From contig NZ_CP118225.1 of NCBI RefSeq assembly GCF_028768465.1, positions 1,276,001-1,340,000 of the forward strand: 64,000 bases of DNA. The letters run 5' to 3'. Below are positions 52,130 to 61,894 of this stretch, piece by piece (within the stretch, counting starts at the first letter, position 1; each line of letters opens with the position of its first letter). A program made the position numbers and the translations under genes. The stretch is from Rhodopirellula sp. P2. GTDB taxonomy: Bacteria; Planctomycetota; Planctomycetia; Pirellulales; Pirellulaceae. The notes beneath the pieces were generated by a model that was not told where the DNA came from, did not search any database, and saw nothing but the letters and a program-made list of their open reading frames with translations.

Positions 52130-53722
52130 TCACTTCTTTTCGCGAGCGGCCAAGACAGCTTCCGGGGTGGCGGTCTTGATTGCCAGGGATCGTCGTCCGA
52201 CGGTGGCGATGGAGAGCAGGATGGCGATCATGCCGCAGGTCGCCAAGGATCCGATCAGCAGATCCGACACGCTTCGTTCGACGATCATGCCAATCGTCCA
52301 GGCCCAGTTGGTGATCTGCCAGGCGGAGTAGTCGTATTGGCGGTAATCATTCATGTGCAGCCCGATTGCGTAGGGCACCAGTGCGGTCAGCACGGCGACC
52401 ACAATGAACGCAGCCAATCCAATTTCAACTCGCGGGTTGTTGTTGATGCGGACCAACGCCACGATCCAGCGGACACAGAACAGGAACACGACCAAATACG
52501 ACGTGTAGGCGATGACCAAGTGAAACAGCATGCTCATGGCACCGGCCGGGAGTCGCATGCCCGCGACCGATTCAGCTCGATAGGCAGCCAGCAACAGCAC
52601 CGACGAGACAAGGACCGAGCCCAGGCTGGCAAACACCAATCCCGTCGCCGGACCGGGGGTCAGGAACGTGAGCGTCAACCGGCTGAGGAAATTGCCAGGC
52701 AGTTCACGCTGAATTCGGGGTGTCAGGCTGTTGGATTCAGCCGCCATCATGGCTCCTGCGCCGGTCCAAACACCTGCCAGCGTCATTGCGACCGGGAACC
52801 ATAGGATCATCCCTTCTCGGTCCTCTCCCGGATTCCACTCCATTGCAAAGGTTGCCAATCCGATCAGGGAGGCGGTGAGCACCAAGATCGACCAACGGAT
52901 GCCGCTGGACCGGTTTTCGCTTTCGGGTGTGAGCTGCGCGGCGGTGGTGGTGAGCAGCAAGTGGCTAATGCAAATCGCGGTCAGCAGGCTGGCGACGAAA
53001 ATGAACGCGGTCCAACCTGCATCCAAGGGATTGCCATACCAAATCAGGGCCACCGCAGCGGCCCCGACCAAGTACTCACACAGCATCAGGACCATCAACA
53101 CGACCAGCAACGTTGAGATCCGTCCGGTCCGACCGCGAGCCAGTGGTGCGAACGACAACGCGACCACGGTCAGCAGCAACCCGCTGGCGATCAGCATCGC
53201 CATGATTAGTCCCACCGTGGGCAAGTCGATGCCACGCAGGGTGTAGGCGTAAGCCACACAGGGAAACAGCGTGATCAGGTACAGCATCATCTGCAGCGAG
53301 GCGCTGGCCAGTTTGCCCATCACGATTTGCCAGGCACTCAGTGACGTGATGGACAGCAGTTCCAGTGTCCCGTCGTCGATTTCCGCTTCTAAAGATCGGT
53401 AGGCGGCCAAGGGCACGATCAGCAGCATCGGCACAGCGAGCACGAAGTAGTAACCGATCAGCAACCGAGGTGCTGAGGGCGACGTGTAGATCTGGGGCAT
53501 CAGCATCAGACTGCCGATCACGGTCCATGCGAAGGCGGCGATCAGCAGGACGGAGAAGGTAACGACAAACTGCCGGCTCTTGAGGGCTTGGCGAGTTTCT
53601 TTGATCAGGATCGGATTGAGTTTGTCGCCGGTCCGCTCAGCCCACTCGTCCAAACGCAGCAACCACGAGGCCACGTTTTTTGAGACGGACGCATTGGGTT
53701 CCGAAAGCGATGCGGTGCTCAT
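52130..53722 (-). CDS. ABC-2 type transporter permease
   Basis: A 530-residue membrane protein with about 12 hydrophobic segments. The N-terminus, LNPILIKETRQALKSRQFVV, is the amphipathic segment found before TM1 in ABC-2 permeases. It has no ATP-binding domain of its own. A matching ABC ATPase (55699-56814) lies 3 kb away on the same strand, separated by a DUF1559 gene on the opposite strand and the methyltransferase gene, so the pair may form one exporter. The substrate is unknown. Start ATG 53722 gives the expected N-terminus. Confidence 0.82.
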   Translation of the reverse strand: MSTASLSEPNASVSKNVASWLLRLDEWAERTGDKLNPILIKETRQALKSRQFVVTFSVLLIAAFAWTVIGSLMLMPQIYTSPSAPRLLIGYYFVLAVPMLLIVPLAAYRSLEAEIDDGTLELLSITSLSAWQIVMGKLASASLQMMLYLITLFPCVAYAYTLRGIDLPTVGLIMAMLIASGLLLTVVALSFAPLARGRTGRISTLLVVLMVLMLCEYLVGAAAVALIWYGNPLDAGWTAFIFVASLLTAICISHLLLTTTAAQLTPESENRSSGIRWSILVLTASLIGLATFAMEWNPGEDREGMILWFPVAMTLAGVWTGAGAMMAAESNSLTPRIQRELPGNFLSRLTLTFLTPGPATGLVFASLGSVLVSSVLLLAAYRAESVAGMRLPAGAMSMLFHLVIAYTSYLVVFLFCVRWIVALVRINNNPRVEIGLAAFIVVAVLTALVPYAIGLHMNDYRQYDYSAWQITNWAWTIGMIVERSVSDLLIGSLATCGMIAILLSIATVGRRSLAIKTATPEAVLAAREKK

Positions 53723-53882
53723 GCGATTTCAACAAGATGAGAAGGATAGGTGTCGCCCTGAATGATACCGGGTTTTGCCGGTGAAGAGGGAGTTCGAGCG
53801 GATGCTCTCGCGTTCAGCACGTTCATCCGCGAGCAGGGTAGAATTTCGACAGCACTTCCAATCCTCGAACTTCGAGCTCGTC

Positions 53883-54677
53883 ATGTCCGGTTCGCCTGAT
53901 CCACTCGTTCCTGAGAATCCCTACGTCGACACGATGCGGGTGGAGGCTCAGGTGGTTGGGCAGAGTGGTTTCAACTCGGGATGTTGGATCGCTCCCCTGT
54001 TGGGGTTCGCGTTGGTGGGGGTGCTTGTCTGTGGAGGCATCTTGGTAGGCCTCATGCTTCCAGCGGTTGAGGCGGCACGTGAGGCGGCTCGACGAATGAG
54101 TTGCAGCAACAACATGAAACAGATTGGGCTGGCCCTGCACAACTACCACGCCGCTTACAATCAATTGCCGCCTGCGTACACAGTCGACAAGGATGGCAAC
54201 AAACTGCACAGTTGGCGAGTGGCGATTCTGCCCTTCATGGAACAGCAAGCCCTGTATCAGCAGATTGATCTTTCGAAACCTTGGGATGCGCCGGAGAACG
54301 CAGGGGTGGCATCCACCGCGGTGTCCGCTTATGCCTGTCCTTCCAAGAAGGGCGATCCGTTGATGACCACTTACGTTGCGGTGGTGGATCCTTCAGGCAT
54401 GTTTGAGGGCGCGATCCCGACGACGTTCGGCCAGGCAACCGATGGTTTGTCCAACACCATTTTGTTGGTCGAAACCGAACATCAAAATGAGGTTCACTGG
54501 ATGAGCCCCGAAGACATCGACCTGCAAACCTTGTTAGCTCGGTCCGAGGACGATTCTCACCAGGGTGGTGGGCACATGTTTTTTGGCGACGGTGCCGTCA
54601 AGTTCATTACGAACTCCATCGAAGTTGGTCTCTTGGAAGCGTTGGCAACCAAGGACGGTGGCGAAGGCATCGAATAG
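53883..54677 (+). CDS. DUF1559 protein without the pilin cleavage motif
   Basis: A 264-residue protein. ATG 53883 begins a short polar lead, then one membrane helix ([20 protein letters not shown], about residues 36-58), then the DUF1559 core [20 protein letters not shown] and [20 protein letters not shown], ending in [12 protein letters not shown]. Most planctomycete DUF1559 proteins begin with a type IV pilin-like GFTLVE leader processed by prepilin peptidase. Here that leader is replaced by an ordinary transmembrane helix, so the protein is anchored rather than processed. The gene is on the opposite strand from its neighbours. Confidence 0.8.
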   Translation: MSGSPDPLVPENPYVDTMRVEAQVVGQSGFNSGCWIAPLLGFALVGVLVCGGILVGLMLPAVEAAREAARRMSCSNNMKQIGLALHNYHAAYNQLPPAYTVDKDGNKLHSWRVAILPFMEQQALYQQIDLSKPWDAPENAGVASTAVSAYACPSKKGDPLMTTYVAVVDPSGMFEGAIPTTFGQATDGLSNTILLVETEHQNEVHWMSPEDIDLQTLLARSEDDSHQGGGHMFFGDGAVKFITNSIEVGLLEALATKDGGEGIE

Positions 54678-54697
54678 TGGCTGATTGACTGTCCCGA

Positions 54698-55702
54698 TCA
54701 GCTGGTTCGGGTGATTCGCCAGCATCGGTGAATGCGTCGATTGCGGAAGTCTTCCGGGACGGTTTGCCGGCTGATTTCGTGGACTTTGGTTCCCGGGAAA
54801 GCGGATTCGTCCATCTGGAATTGTCGGTAATTGTTCGAGAAGTAGATGACGCCGTCTCGCGAAATGTGCTTGAGGGTTTGCTTGAGCAGATCCTTGTAGT
54901 CGTCTTGCACGACCCAATCCTTTTGGGTGCGTTTGCTGTTGCTGAACGTGGGTGGGTCGACGAAAGCGACATCAAAAACCGCGGTGGCAGGAAGGTTTTT
55001 GATGAATGCCATCGCGTCCTCGGCAATGAACTCGTGTGAGTCGCCTGCGAACCCATTCAGATGCATGTTCTCTTTCGCCCACGTCAGGTACGTGTTCGAC
55101 AAGTCCACGGTGGTGGTGGATGCGGCGCCTCCATCGGCGGCGTAGACCGTGAACGAACCCGTGTAGGCGAACAAGTTGAGGAATCGTTTGCCATGGACCT
55201 CGTCACGGACCATGGAACGTGTGATTCGATGATCGAGAAACAAGCCGGTGTCGATGTAGTCCGATAAATTGACTTGGAATTTCAGTCCGCCTTCGTGGGC
55301 TTCGATCTGGTAGTGACGGCTGGCAACGGTCTCGTGCTGGGCGGTTCCTCGTTGTCGTTTGCGTTGCTTGAAGAACACTTTGGAACGTGGCACATCCAGT
55401 GTTTTTGCGGCGACCTTGACCATGTGTTCCAGCCACACGACGTGTTCATCATCGCTGCGATCGTGGGGACGTTCAAATTCTCCGATGTGCAAATGGTCTT
55501 CGTAGCGATCGACGACCAAGGGGACTTCGGGGACATCACGCTCGTACAATCGGTAACAGGTGATGTCTTGTTTGGTGGGCCAGCGACGCAGGTGCTTGGC
55601 GCGTTTTCGAAGTCGTGCGGCGAACTCTTCGCTTTGTCGTGCGGTGACTTCGGGGGAGGGCAGGGGAGTGACGGGTTTGGGTGGGGTAAAGAAATCGCTC
55701 AT
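54698..55702 (-). CDS. RlmK-like 23S rRNA methyltransferase (class I SAM)
   Basis: A 334-residue protein. An N-terminal substrate region (RLYERDVPEVPLVVDRYEDH) precedes a Rossmann methyltransferase core with FLNLFAYTGSFTVYAADGGA (motif I) and TTTVDLSNTYLTWAKENMHL (motif II). FDVAFVDPPTFSNSKR is the catalytic DPPTFS loop of the RlmI/RlmL(RlmK) group, which methylates rRNA. In E. coli RlmK is the C-terminal half of RlmL and makes m7G2069; here it is a separate gene. Its start overlaps the stop of the upstream ABC ATPase gene by 4 bases, an odd partner for an rRNA enzyme. Confidence 0.85.
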   Translation of the reverse strand: MSDFFTPPKPVTPLPSPEVTARQSEEFAARLRKRAKHLRRWPTKQDITCYRLYERDVPEVPLVVDRYEDHLHIGEFERPHDRSDDEHVVWLEHMVKVAAKTLDVPRSKVFFKQRKRQRGTAQHETVASRHYQIEAHEGGLKFQVNLSDYIDTGLFLDHRITRSMVRDEVHGKRFLNLFAYTGSFTVYAADGGAASTTTVDLSNTYLTWAKENMHLNGFAGDSHEFIAEDAMAFIKNLPATAVFDVAFVDPPTFSNSKRTQKDWVVQDDYKDLLKQTLKHISRDGVIYFSNNYRQFQMDESAFPGTKVHEISRQTVPEDFRNRRIHRCWRITRTS

Positions 55703-56814
55703 TGAACCAGACCTTCGGTGACCTGGAGGAAGACATCCTCAAGGCTCTTTTTGTGTGCGGCGACTTCGGCGATGAGAAACCCTTGTCCGATCAACCAGGC
55801 AACCAATTTGGCTTGATCACGAACGTCGCCTTCGAATTCGAATCGCACCAGTTCGCCATCGACGACGACTTGAGATGCGGGGGGAAGGGAGTGATCGCCG
55901 TTGTTGGCGGAGGAGGTGTTGACGGAGACGCCGTTGGGATTGGAAGTTTGGGATTGGGAAGATTGTTCAGCGAGATGCTGGCGGATCAAGTCCCCCGCTT
56001 CGCTGGCTCGTTCGAGCACGCGGAGGGTGAGTTCGCGGTGTTGGGCACGTTGACGTTGGATGTCTTCGACGCTGCCGGTGGCCAGCAGTTGGCCTTGTTC
56101 GATGATCCCGACGCTGTCGCACATCTCGGCCAGTTCAGTCAGGATGTGGCTGCTGATCAAGACTGTTTTTCCGCGATTGGCCAATTGCCGAATCATTTGT
56201 CGCAATTGAATTCGGGCTCGTGGATCCAATCCGGCGGCCGGTTCATCGAGAATCAAGACGGCGGGATCGTGCACCAAGGCGCGGCCGAGACACAGGCGTT
56301 GCTTCATGCCCTTGCTCAACCCGCGAATCGGTTTGTCTTTCATGCCAACCGTGCCGGTGAATTCCAGCACTTCTCGCAACCGCCGAGTGCGATCCCGACC
56401 GGTCAAGCCGTAGGCACGGGCGAAGAAGTCCAGGTACTCCTCGCAGTTGACGTCGCGGTAGGTGCCGAAGCTGTCAGGCATGAATCCCAAGCGGCTGCGG
56501 ACAAGTTCGGGATCGTTGACGACGGAGAACCCATCGACGAACGCATCCCCAAAACTGGGCAGGTCCAGTGTCGCGAGGATTCGCATCGACGTGGTTTTTC
56601 CCGCACCGTTGGGGCCGATGTAACCAAACACGTGTCCCCGACGAACGGAGAACGAGATGTCATGGACGGCATGTGTCTTGCCAAAGTAGCGGTGCAGTCG
56701 GCGGAGTTCGATGCAATCTGCGGTGCCGGCGTGGACTCCGGTCGTGCTGGGGGTGTTCGACGCCGTGTTCGCGGGTTGCGGGACTGGTTGGGAGTCTTGC
56801 GAGGTCGTGCTCAT
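55699..56814 (-). CDS. ABC transporter ATP-binding protein
   Basis: A 371-residue ATPase: Walker A GPNGAGKTT (about residues 71-79), signature RGLSKGMKQRLCLG (near 164-177), Walker B VLILDEPAAGLDP (about 184-196) and the switch SSHILTEL. The C-terminal ~120 residues form an accessory domain, as in DrrA/gliding-type exporters. It forms a unit with the large membrane-anchored protein upstream (ATGA overlap) and probably with the ABC-2 permease at 52130. Substrate unknown. Confidence 0.9.
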   Translation of the reverse strand: MSTTSQDSQPVPQPANTASNTPSTTGVHAGTADCIELRRLHRYFGKTHAVHDISFSVRRGHVFGYIGPNGAGKTTSMRILATLDLPSFGDAFVDGFSVVNDPELVRSRLGFMPDSFGTYRDVNCEEYLDFFARAYGLTGRDRTRRLREVLEFTGTVGMKDKPIRGLSKGMKQRLCLGRALVHDPAVLILDEPAAGLDPRARIQLRQMIRQLANRGKTVLISSHILTELAEMCDSVGIIEQGQLLATGSVEDIQRQRAQHRELTLRVLERASEAGDLIRQHLAEQSSQSQTSNPNGVSVNTSSANNGDHSLPPASQVVVDGELVRFEFEGDVRDQAKLVAWLIGQGFLIAEVAAHKKSLEDVFLQVTEGLVQ

Positions 56815-59141
56815 GGCAGGTCTCCCATCACGAAGTGGATGCTGTTTTCAATGGAGATCCCATCGATCGCCGGGACGTCGTTGGACAACGTTGCCAGGGC
56901 GATGTAAGAGCGATTGGGAATCGACTTCCCCAATTGCATTCGCTGTTGCAGTTCATACTCGAACACACCGTCGGTGGGGGCAGCGGTCAGGCTGAGTGTC
57001 GATCGGATTTTGTTGATGACGTCAAATGTCTCCGTCATCAAGCGGCGACGCGCTTGGCCACTTGTGGAGTCGGATTGACGGTTCGTTTTGGAGTTCAGCA
57101 GCCATTGGCGTTTGTACCAATCCCCCATCAACTTGGACGCGTCGAGGGAGGTGACCAGTTTGGCACGAGCGGATTCGCCCGAGCTCACATCGTCCGCCAG
57201 GAAGAACAGCCCATCTTGGTCTCGGATCAAGACGCTTTGCAGGTCCAGTTCGCATTCGTTCTTCAGTTCCACGCTGACTCGTTTGACGGCGTCCGATTCC
57301 GATTTTGTGATGCGGACCGTGCCAAATTGATCGCGGGGTTGTTCGACCACGAACTGGCGTTGTTGGCGACTGGGGAGCAGGCGACTGGAGAAGCGGATTT
57401 CGTCGTCGGCGACGGTCACGGTTCCGCGGAGGTCGAAACGTTGGTTGATTCGGTCTTCCCAGCTTGTTTCTTCATTGTCGAGCAACAGCGTCACGGACGC
57501 ATCGGCTGGGAAACGCAATCCGTTGGAGGGGCGAATGCCGGCGAAGTAGGTCGAGCGCGTTCGAGACATAGCGTCGCCGTCAGCGTTGACCCAAGTGATT
57601 TGTCGGGCTCGCAGACGCGTGCCGAACCCATCGGCGATGATTCCGTATCCCATCATCGCGACGGTGGTGGCGATGGCGAGCACTGGAGCGATCAAGAACA
57701 TCAGGTAGCTGCGTCCACTCTTGGTCGTTTTTCGATAAGCCACCGGGCCGACCAAGATCACGAACAACCCCAGGAATCCCATGAAGGTGTAGACCGGAGG
57801 TTGCGAGACACCGGGGATCATCCATTCAAAGAAGCGTTGGGTGCCGATCATCGGATCGACACCGCGACGCAGGGTTCGATGGGCATGGAACCCGAGGAGG
57901 CTTTTCGTGGTTCGCCAATCCAAGATGCTGACGGATTCATCGTCGTTGTGAGCGGGCAGTTGGACGAGCAGACCCGCTTGCACAGGAAAGGCCTGCATGC
58001 CCATTTCCGTTCCCAGTCGGGTGGCTTTGGCGTCGTTGCCAAAGGCATTGGCGAATGAGCGGCGAAATTTCTCAATGGCATCGATGCCCTGCTGAGTCGC
58101 CTCGTCAACTGCGTTGACTTGTTGGTTGACCGCATACATTTGACCCCAGTTGTTGGACATTTCTGCTGCGCCGGTGCGCAGCATTTGCAACGCGGAGTTG
58201 GCGTAGGCATCGATGGTGGCGGCATCCAGTATCGAGGCCGATGGACTGATCCTTTGGGTGTCGTTTTTTTGCTCCGGTTGAGTCCCGCGGATCAGGACGA
58301 CGCCGCCATCGTGGACCCACTGCGTCAGAGGTTTCCACCAAGACGGTTGTTCGGCCTGGAACCGCAGGTAGTCCTGGCGGTGGATGACCACGGCATCAAA
58401 GGGGAGCCAGGAACGCCAGTCGAGAGGCAGTTCTTCGGGGGCATGTGACTGGACGGCAACAAACGGTTCATTGACTTGTCCGTCATTGACCCGAGACGTT
58501 TCGGGCTTGAAAACTTCGGCGTCCCATTGCATGTCGAAGGTGGATTCGATCAGCGAACGCAAGGATTTTTCGCGGAGGTTCTGGTCTTGGTCGGAGTTGA
58601 TCCAGATCAACCGCCAGCGCAGTTCGTCGCGAATGCCTTTGTCGATTGCGTTGTATCGCTGGAGGGACTTGCCGATTTCGTTGGGGACTTGGGTGATGGA
58701 TTGCCCGTCTTCCAAGATCGAAACTTCGTAGGCGTCCCCGTGAGATGTCTTGGGGACGTGCCGGACGATCGTTTGCTGGGTGGATTTTTCGGGGATCTGG
58801 AAGGGGATTTCCACTTCCAAGGCGGATTGCGGTGGGCTGTGCCCGTCTTCGCGAGGGCTCAGCAGCAAGGTGAAGTTGCGATCGGCCGTGGTGGGGCCGC
58901 CCGTGGTCATGAAATCGATTTCGACACGCTGCGTTTCAGGAATGTCGGGGGCGGAAAGACGGACGTTGATTTGGTACCCCAGCCGATTGGCACGGGCACG
59001 CGGGAACGTCGTGCTGTTGTTGCCGTCGTTGACCCAGAAACTTTGATCGCCCGTGGAGGGCTGTCCAAAGGCCTTGGGCGACACGAATCCAATCAGCAGA
59101 CAGGCAGCCGTGACGCAGAGAGCAAGCGTCGAGCGATTCAT
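56811..59141 (-). CDS. Large membrane-anchored periplasmic protein of an ABC exporter operon
   Basis: A 776-residue protein; ATG 59141 is chosen because a signal peptide (MNRSTLALCVTAACLLIGFV) starts there and gives an ATGA overlap with the gene upstream. Residues ~30-440 are periplasmic, then two membrane helices follow (VYTFMGFLGLFVILVGPVAY near 450, then MFLIAPVLAIATTVAMMGYG near 480), and a C-terminal beta-rich domain. The layout recalls the large GldG-like partners of ABC-2 exporters, but no such domain was recognised. The stop overlaps the ABC ATPase start, so the two are made together. Confidence 0.72.
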   Translation of the reverse strand: MNRSTLALCVTAACLLIGFVSPKAFGQPSTGDQSFWVNDGNNSTTFPRARANRLGYQINVRLSAPDIPETQRVEIDFMTTGGPTTADRNFTLLLSPREDGHSPPQSALEVEIPFQIPEKSTQQTIVRHVPKTSHGDAYEVSILEDGQSITQVPNEIGKSLQRYNAIDKGIRDELRWRLIWINSDQDQNLREKSLRSLIESTFDMQWDAEVFKPETSRVNDGQVNEPFVAVQSHAPEELPLDWRSWLPFDAVVIHRQDYLRFQAEQPSWWKPLTQWVHDGGVVLIRGTQPEQKNDTQRISPSASILDAATIDAYANSALQMLRTGAAEMSNNWGQMYAVNQQVNAVDEATQQGIDAIEKFRRSFANAFGNDAKATRLGTEMGMQAFPVQAGLLVQLPAHNDDESVSILDWRTTKSLLGFHAHRTLRRGVDPMIGTQRFFEWMIPGVSQPPVYTFMGFLGLFVILVGPVAYRKTTKSGRSYLMFLIAPVLAIATTVAMMGYGIIADGFGTRLRARQITWVNADGDAMSRTRSTYFAGIRPSNGLRFPADASVTLLLDNEETSWEDRINQRFDLRGTVTVADDEIRFSSRLLPSRQQRQFVVEQPRDQFGTVRITKSESDAVKRVSVELKNECELDLQSVLIRDQDGLFFLADDVSSGESARAKLVTSLDASKLMGDWYKRQWLLNSKTNRQSDSTSGQARRRLMTETFDVINKIRSTLSLTAAPTDGVFEYELQQRMQLGKSIPNRSYIALATLSNDVPAIDGISIENSIHFVMGDLP

Positions 59142-59488
59142 AGTTCTCTCTCCCGAGGCTTGAGCAACTGCGGCGGCAATTCGTCCTTGGCGAACGGGCT
59201 GCCTTGGCGAGATTGGTCGACGCGCCCGATGGTCAGCCGAGCGACCAGCCAAGAAACCAGAAAGGCAAACGCGGCGATTGCGAAGAAGGCGGCGAAAAAG
59301 CCGACCGCGGCCAGTGCGGCTTTGGCAAACACGGCCCCGTTGCCCGCCGCTCGCGTGATCGCAGCAAGGAGAGCAGCGACTGCCGTGATTGCCATCATCA
59401 TGCGGAATGAGATGCGAGGCAGCACACGGCTGCGGATGACCGGTTGGATCGACGGCGTGGGCGTGATGATCGGTTCGGGGGCAGGCAT
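59138..59488 (-). CDS. Small two-helix membrane protein, first gene of the exporter operon
   Basis: A 116-residue protein from ATG 59488 (a TTG 4 codons upstream is possible). It has hydrophobic segments at about residues 29-50 and 55-85 and a charged tail. The start of the next gene overlaps its stop by 4 bases (ATGA). The gene lies just downstream of ppk (24 bases), so the exporter genes may be transcribed with the ppk operon. Function not recognised. Confidence 0.65.
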   Translation of the reverse strand: MPAPEPIITPTPSIQPVIRSRVLPRISFRMMMAITAVAALLAAITRAAGNGAVFAKAALAAVGFFAAFFAIAAFAFLVSWLVARLTIGRVDQSRQGSPFAKDELPPQLLKPREREL

Positions 59489-59512
59489 GCGCTGTGTCAA
59501 TCAGAGACGAGA

Positions 59513-61894
59513 TCAATCAGGACGATGAGTTTCGAAAGTCGATTGCGAGTCCTGTTTGGCTGCTTTTCGATTTTCGACCACCTGATGATACAGTGTCTCC
59601 TGAACCCGCATCGGGGCTTGGTTCTTGCGAGGCCTCAAACGCTGGTAACTTCCGTCGGGCTGCATCCGCCACGCGTTTTGGTTGTCGCGGAAATACAACT
59701 GCAGGGTTTCGCGAAGACGTTTGCGAGCTTCGGGATCGATGACGGGAACCAGGAGTTCAACGCGGCGGTCCAGGTTGCGAGGCATCCAGTCGGCACTGCT
59801 GATGAACATCTCGTGATCGCCACCGTGGCGGAAGTAAAACGTTCGGGCGTGTTCCAAGAAGCGGTCGACGATCGAAACGACTTCAATCGTTTCGCTCATC
59901 CCTGGCACGCCGGGTCGCAAGCAGCAAACGCCGCGAACGTTGAGGCGAATCTTCACGCCCGCTTGGCTGGCCAGGTACAAGGCGTCGATGACTTCGGTGT
60001 CCACCAAGGCGTTCATCTTGGCGATGATCTCGCCCTTTTGTCCCTGGCGGGAGCGTTCCGTTTCGCCTTGGATCAGCTCCAGGATTTGGCGACGCAGCGT
60101 CAGCGGTGCCATGCCGAGTTGTTGCAGCGGTTGCGGTTGGCTGGCCCCCGTGACGGCGTTGAAGAACATCGTCGCGTCGGTGCCTAGGATTTCATCGCAG
60201 GTCAGCACCGAAATGTCGCCGTACAGGTTGGCGGTGACTTCGTTGTAGTTGCCGGTTCCGAAGTGGACGTAGCGGACGAGTCCCTGGGGTTCACGGCGAA
60301 CAATGATGCACACCTTCGCGTGCGTTTTGAGGCCACGGATGCCGTAGATGACCTGCACCCCGGCCTGTTCCATTTCGCGAGCCCATTCGATGTTGCGGGC
60401 TTCATCGAAACGAGCTTTCAGTTCCACGATCGCGGTGACGTACTTGCCCCGCTCGGCCGCTCGCATGAGCGCGGCCACGATCGGGCTGTTGCGGCTGGTC
60501 CGATACAGGATTTGCTTGACGGCGAGGACATCCGGGTCGACCGCGGCTTCTTCCAGCAATCGCACCACCGGATCAAAGGACTCGTAGGGGTGCATCAGCA
60601 TGATGTCCCCCTCGGAGATCGATGTGAACATGGACTCGGCGGGATTGATCTTTGGGCTTCGTTGCGGAGGCCATTCCTCGTCGCGAAGGGAATTCATGCC
60701 CTTCAGGCCATGCAGCGAGAACAGGTACGTCAGATCCAGCGGACCATCGATGTCAAAGACAAACTGCGGGTCAACTTGAAAGCTCTTGATCAGATAGTCG
60801 CGGATGTCGGGATTCGCGTGGGCGTCGATTTCCAGTCGCACGACGTCTGACAAGCGTCGACTTTCGAGGACTTCTTCCATGCCGCCGAGCAAGTCACCCG
60901 CACCGTCTTCACGGAGTTCAATGTCAGCGTTGCGAGTGATCCGGAACGGTTTGCACTGAATGACTTCGCGACCGGGGAAGAACTCGTTGACGAAATGTGA
61001 CACCAAATCCTCCAGCAACGCGTAGGCGTAGCCGGATTCGGTGGGCGAAGTGTCCACGCTGTTTGGGTGAGAGACAGCCTTGTCGATCGGGGCCTTTTCG
61101 ATGGGCAGTGGAATCACGCGTCCCAGGGTGCGGCCGAGCGGAATGACCGCGAATTGAGTTTCCTGGACATCGTCTTCGGATGCCGGTGAATTCGGGGAGA
61201 AAGGCGCGGAGGGCTGGGAGGCTTCGTGGTGTTTTTGGTTCGACGGGACTCGATCTGCAAGGGAGTCCGTTGCCGCTGGTGTCGGTTGAGGACCGATCTC
61301 ATCCCCCGGGCTCAGCTGCACACAGAGATGGATTCCCAGCCCAGGCAGCATCGGGAAGCGTCGGTCGTGCAGGGCTTGGGGAGACAGCACGGCCAGCACA
61401 TCGCCGCGAAAATGGCGTTCCGCGGCTGCGAGCGAGCGATCGCTGCAGTCGGCGGGGTCGATTTGGTTGATGTGGTGTTCGCTGAGCAGCGGCTGCAGTT
61501 CGTTTTTCAACAGCTGGTACTGCCGGTCGACATGGGCTTGGCAGCGTTCTGAGATCGCTTGCAGCTGTTCCGTCGCGGTCCGGCCGGACGGGTCGCGCCG
61601 TCCACCACCGCCCATCGCTTGCAGTTTCAAACTGCCGACGCGGACCATCATGAACTCGTCCAAGTTCGAGCTGGTGATCGCCAGGAATTTGGCTCGTTCG
61701 AGCAATTGCACCGACGGATCATCGGCTTGATCCAAGACACGAGCGTTGAATTCCAGCCATCCCAGTTCGCGGTTGATGAACCGAGGAGCGTCAACGAGGG
61801 AGTCGTCGACCTTCCGCCGAGATGTGGTTTTGGAGCTTTTGGGAGGGCGTTTGCCGACGGACTGGGAGGGCTCGGGGGCGTGGGACAACGTCAA
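59513..61894 (-). CDS. ppk1: Polyphosphate kinase 1
   Basis: A 793-residue PPK1, which makes and degrades polyphosphate from ATP. The N and head domains begin RFINRELGWLEFNARVLDQA. The catalytic core holds the phosphorylated histidine in GLKTHAKVCII (His525) and the second active-site histidine in DRFLEHARTFYF (His682). Their spacing of 157 is exactly that of E. coli His435 and His592. An Asn/Pro/Ser-rich insertion (about residues 200-245, with HHEASQPSAPFSPNSP) lengthens the head domain beyond the usual ~690 residues. The start is TTG 61894, which overlaps the upstream stop as TTGA; no better start is in range. Confidence 0.95.
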   Translation of the reverse strand: MTLSHAPEPSQSVGKRPPKSSKTTSRRKVDDSLVDAPRFINRELGWLEFNARVLDQADDPSVQLLERAKFLAITSSNLDEFMMVRVGSLKLQAMGGGGRRDPSGRTATEQLQAISERCQAHVDRQYQLLKNELQPLLSEHHINQIDPADCSDRSLAAAERHFRGDVLAVLSPQALHDRRFPMLPGLGIHLCVQLSPGDEIGPQPTPAATDSLADRVPSNQKHHEASQPSAPFSPNSPASEDDVQETQFAVIPLGRTLGRVIPLPIEKAPIDKAVSHPNSVDTSPTESGYAYALLEDLVSHFVNEFFPGREVIQCKPFRITRNADIELREDGAGDLLGGMEEVLESRRLSDVVRLEIDAHANPDIRDYLIKSFQVDPQFVFDIDGPLDLTYLFSLHGLKGMNSLRDEEWPPQRSPKINPAESMFTSISEGDIMLMHPYESFDPVVRLLEEAAVDPDVLAVKQILYRTSRNSPIVAALMRAAERGKYVTAIVELKARFDEARNIEWAREMEQAGVQVIYGIRGLKTHAKVCIIVRREPQGLVRYVHFGTGNYNEVTANLYGDISVLTCDEILGTDATMFFNAVTGASQPQPLQQLGMAPLTLRRQILELIQGETERSRQGQKGEIIAKMNALVDTEVIDALYLASQAGVKIRLNVRGVCCLRPGVPGMSETIEVVSIVDRFLEHARTFYFRHGGDHEMFISSADWMPRNLDRRVELLVPVIDPEARKRLRETLQLYFRDNQNAWRMQPDGSYQRLRPRKNQAPMRVQETLYHQVVENRKAAKQDSQSTFETHRPD

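Noticed and set aside
56568..58058. A 496-codon + strand frame
   Set aside because: Antisense to the ABC ATPase and the large exporter protein; high-GC long frames are common antisense artefacts here.
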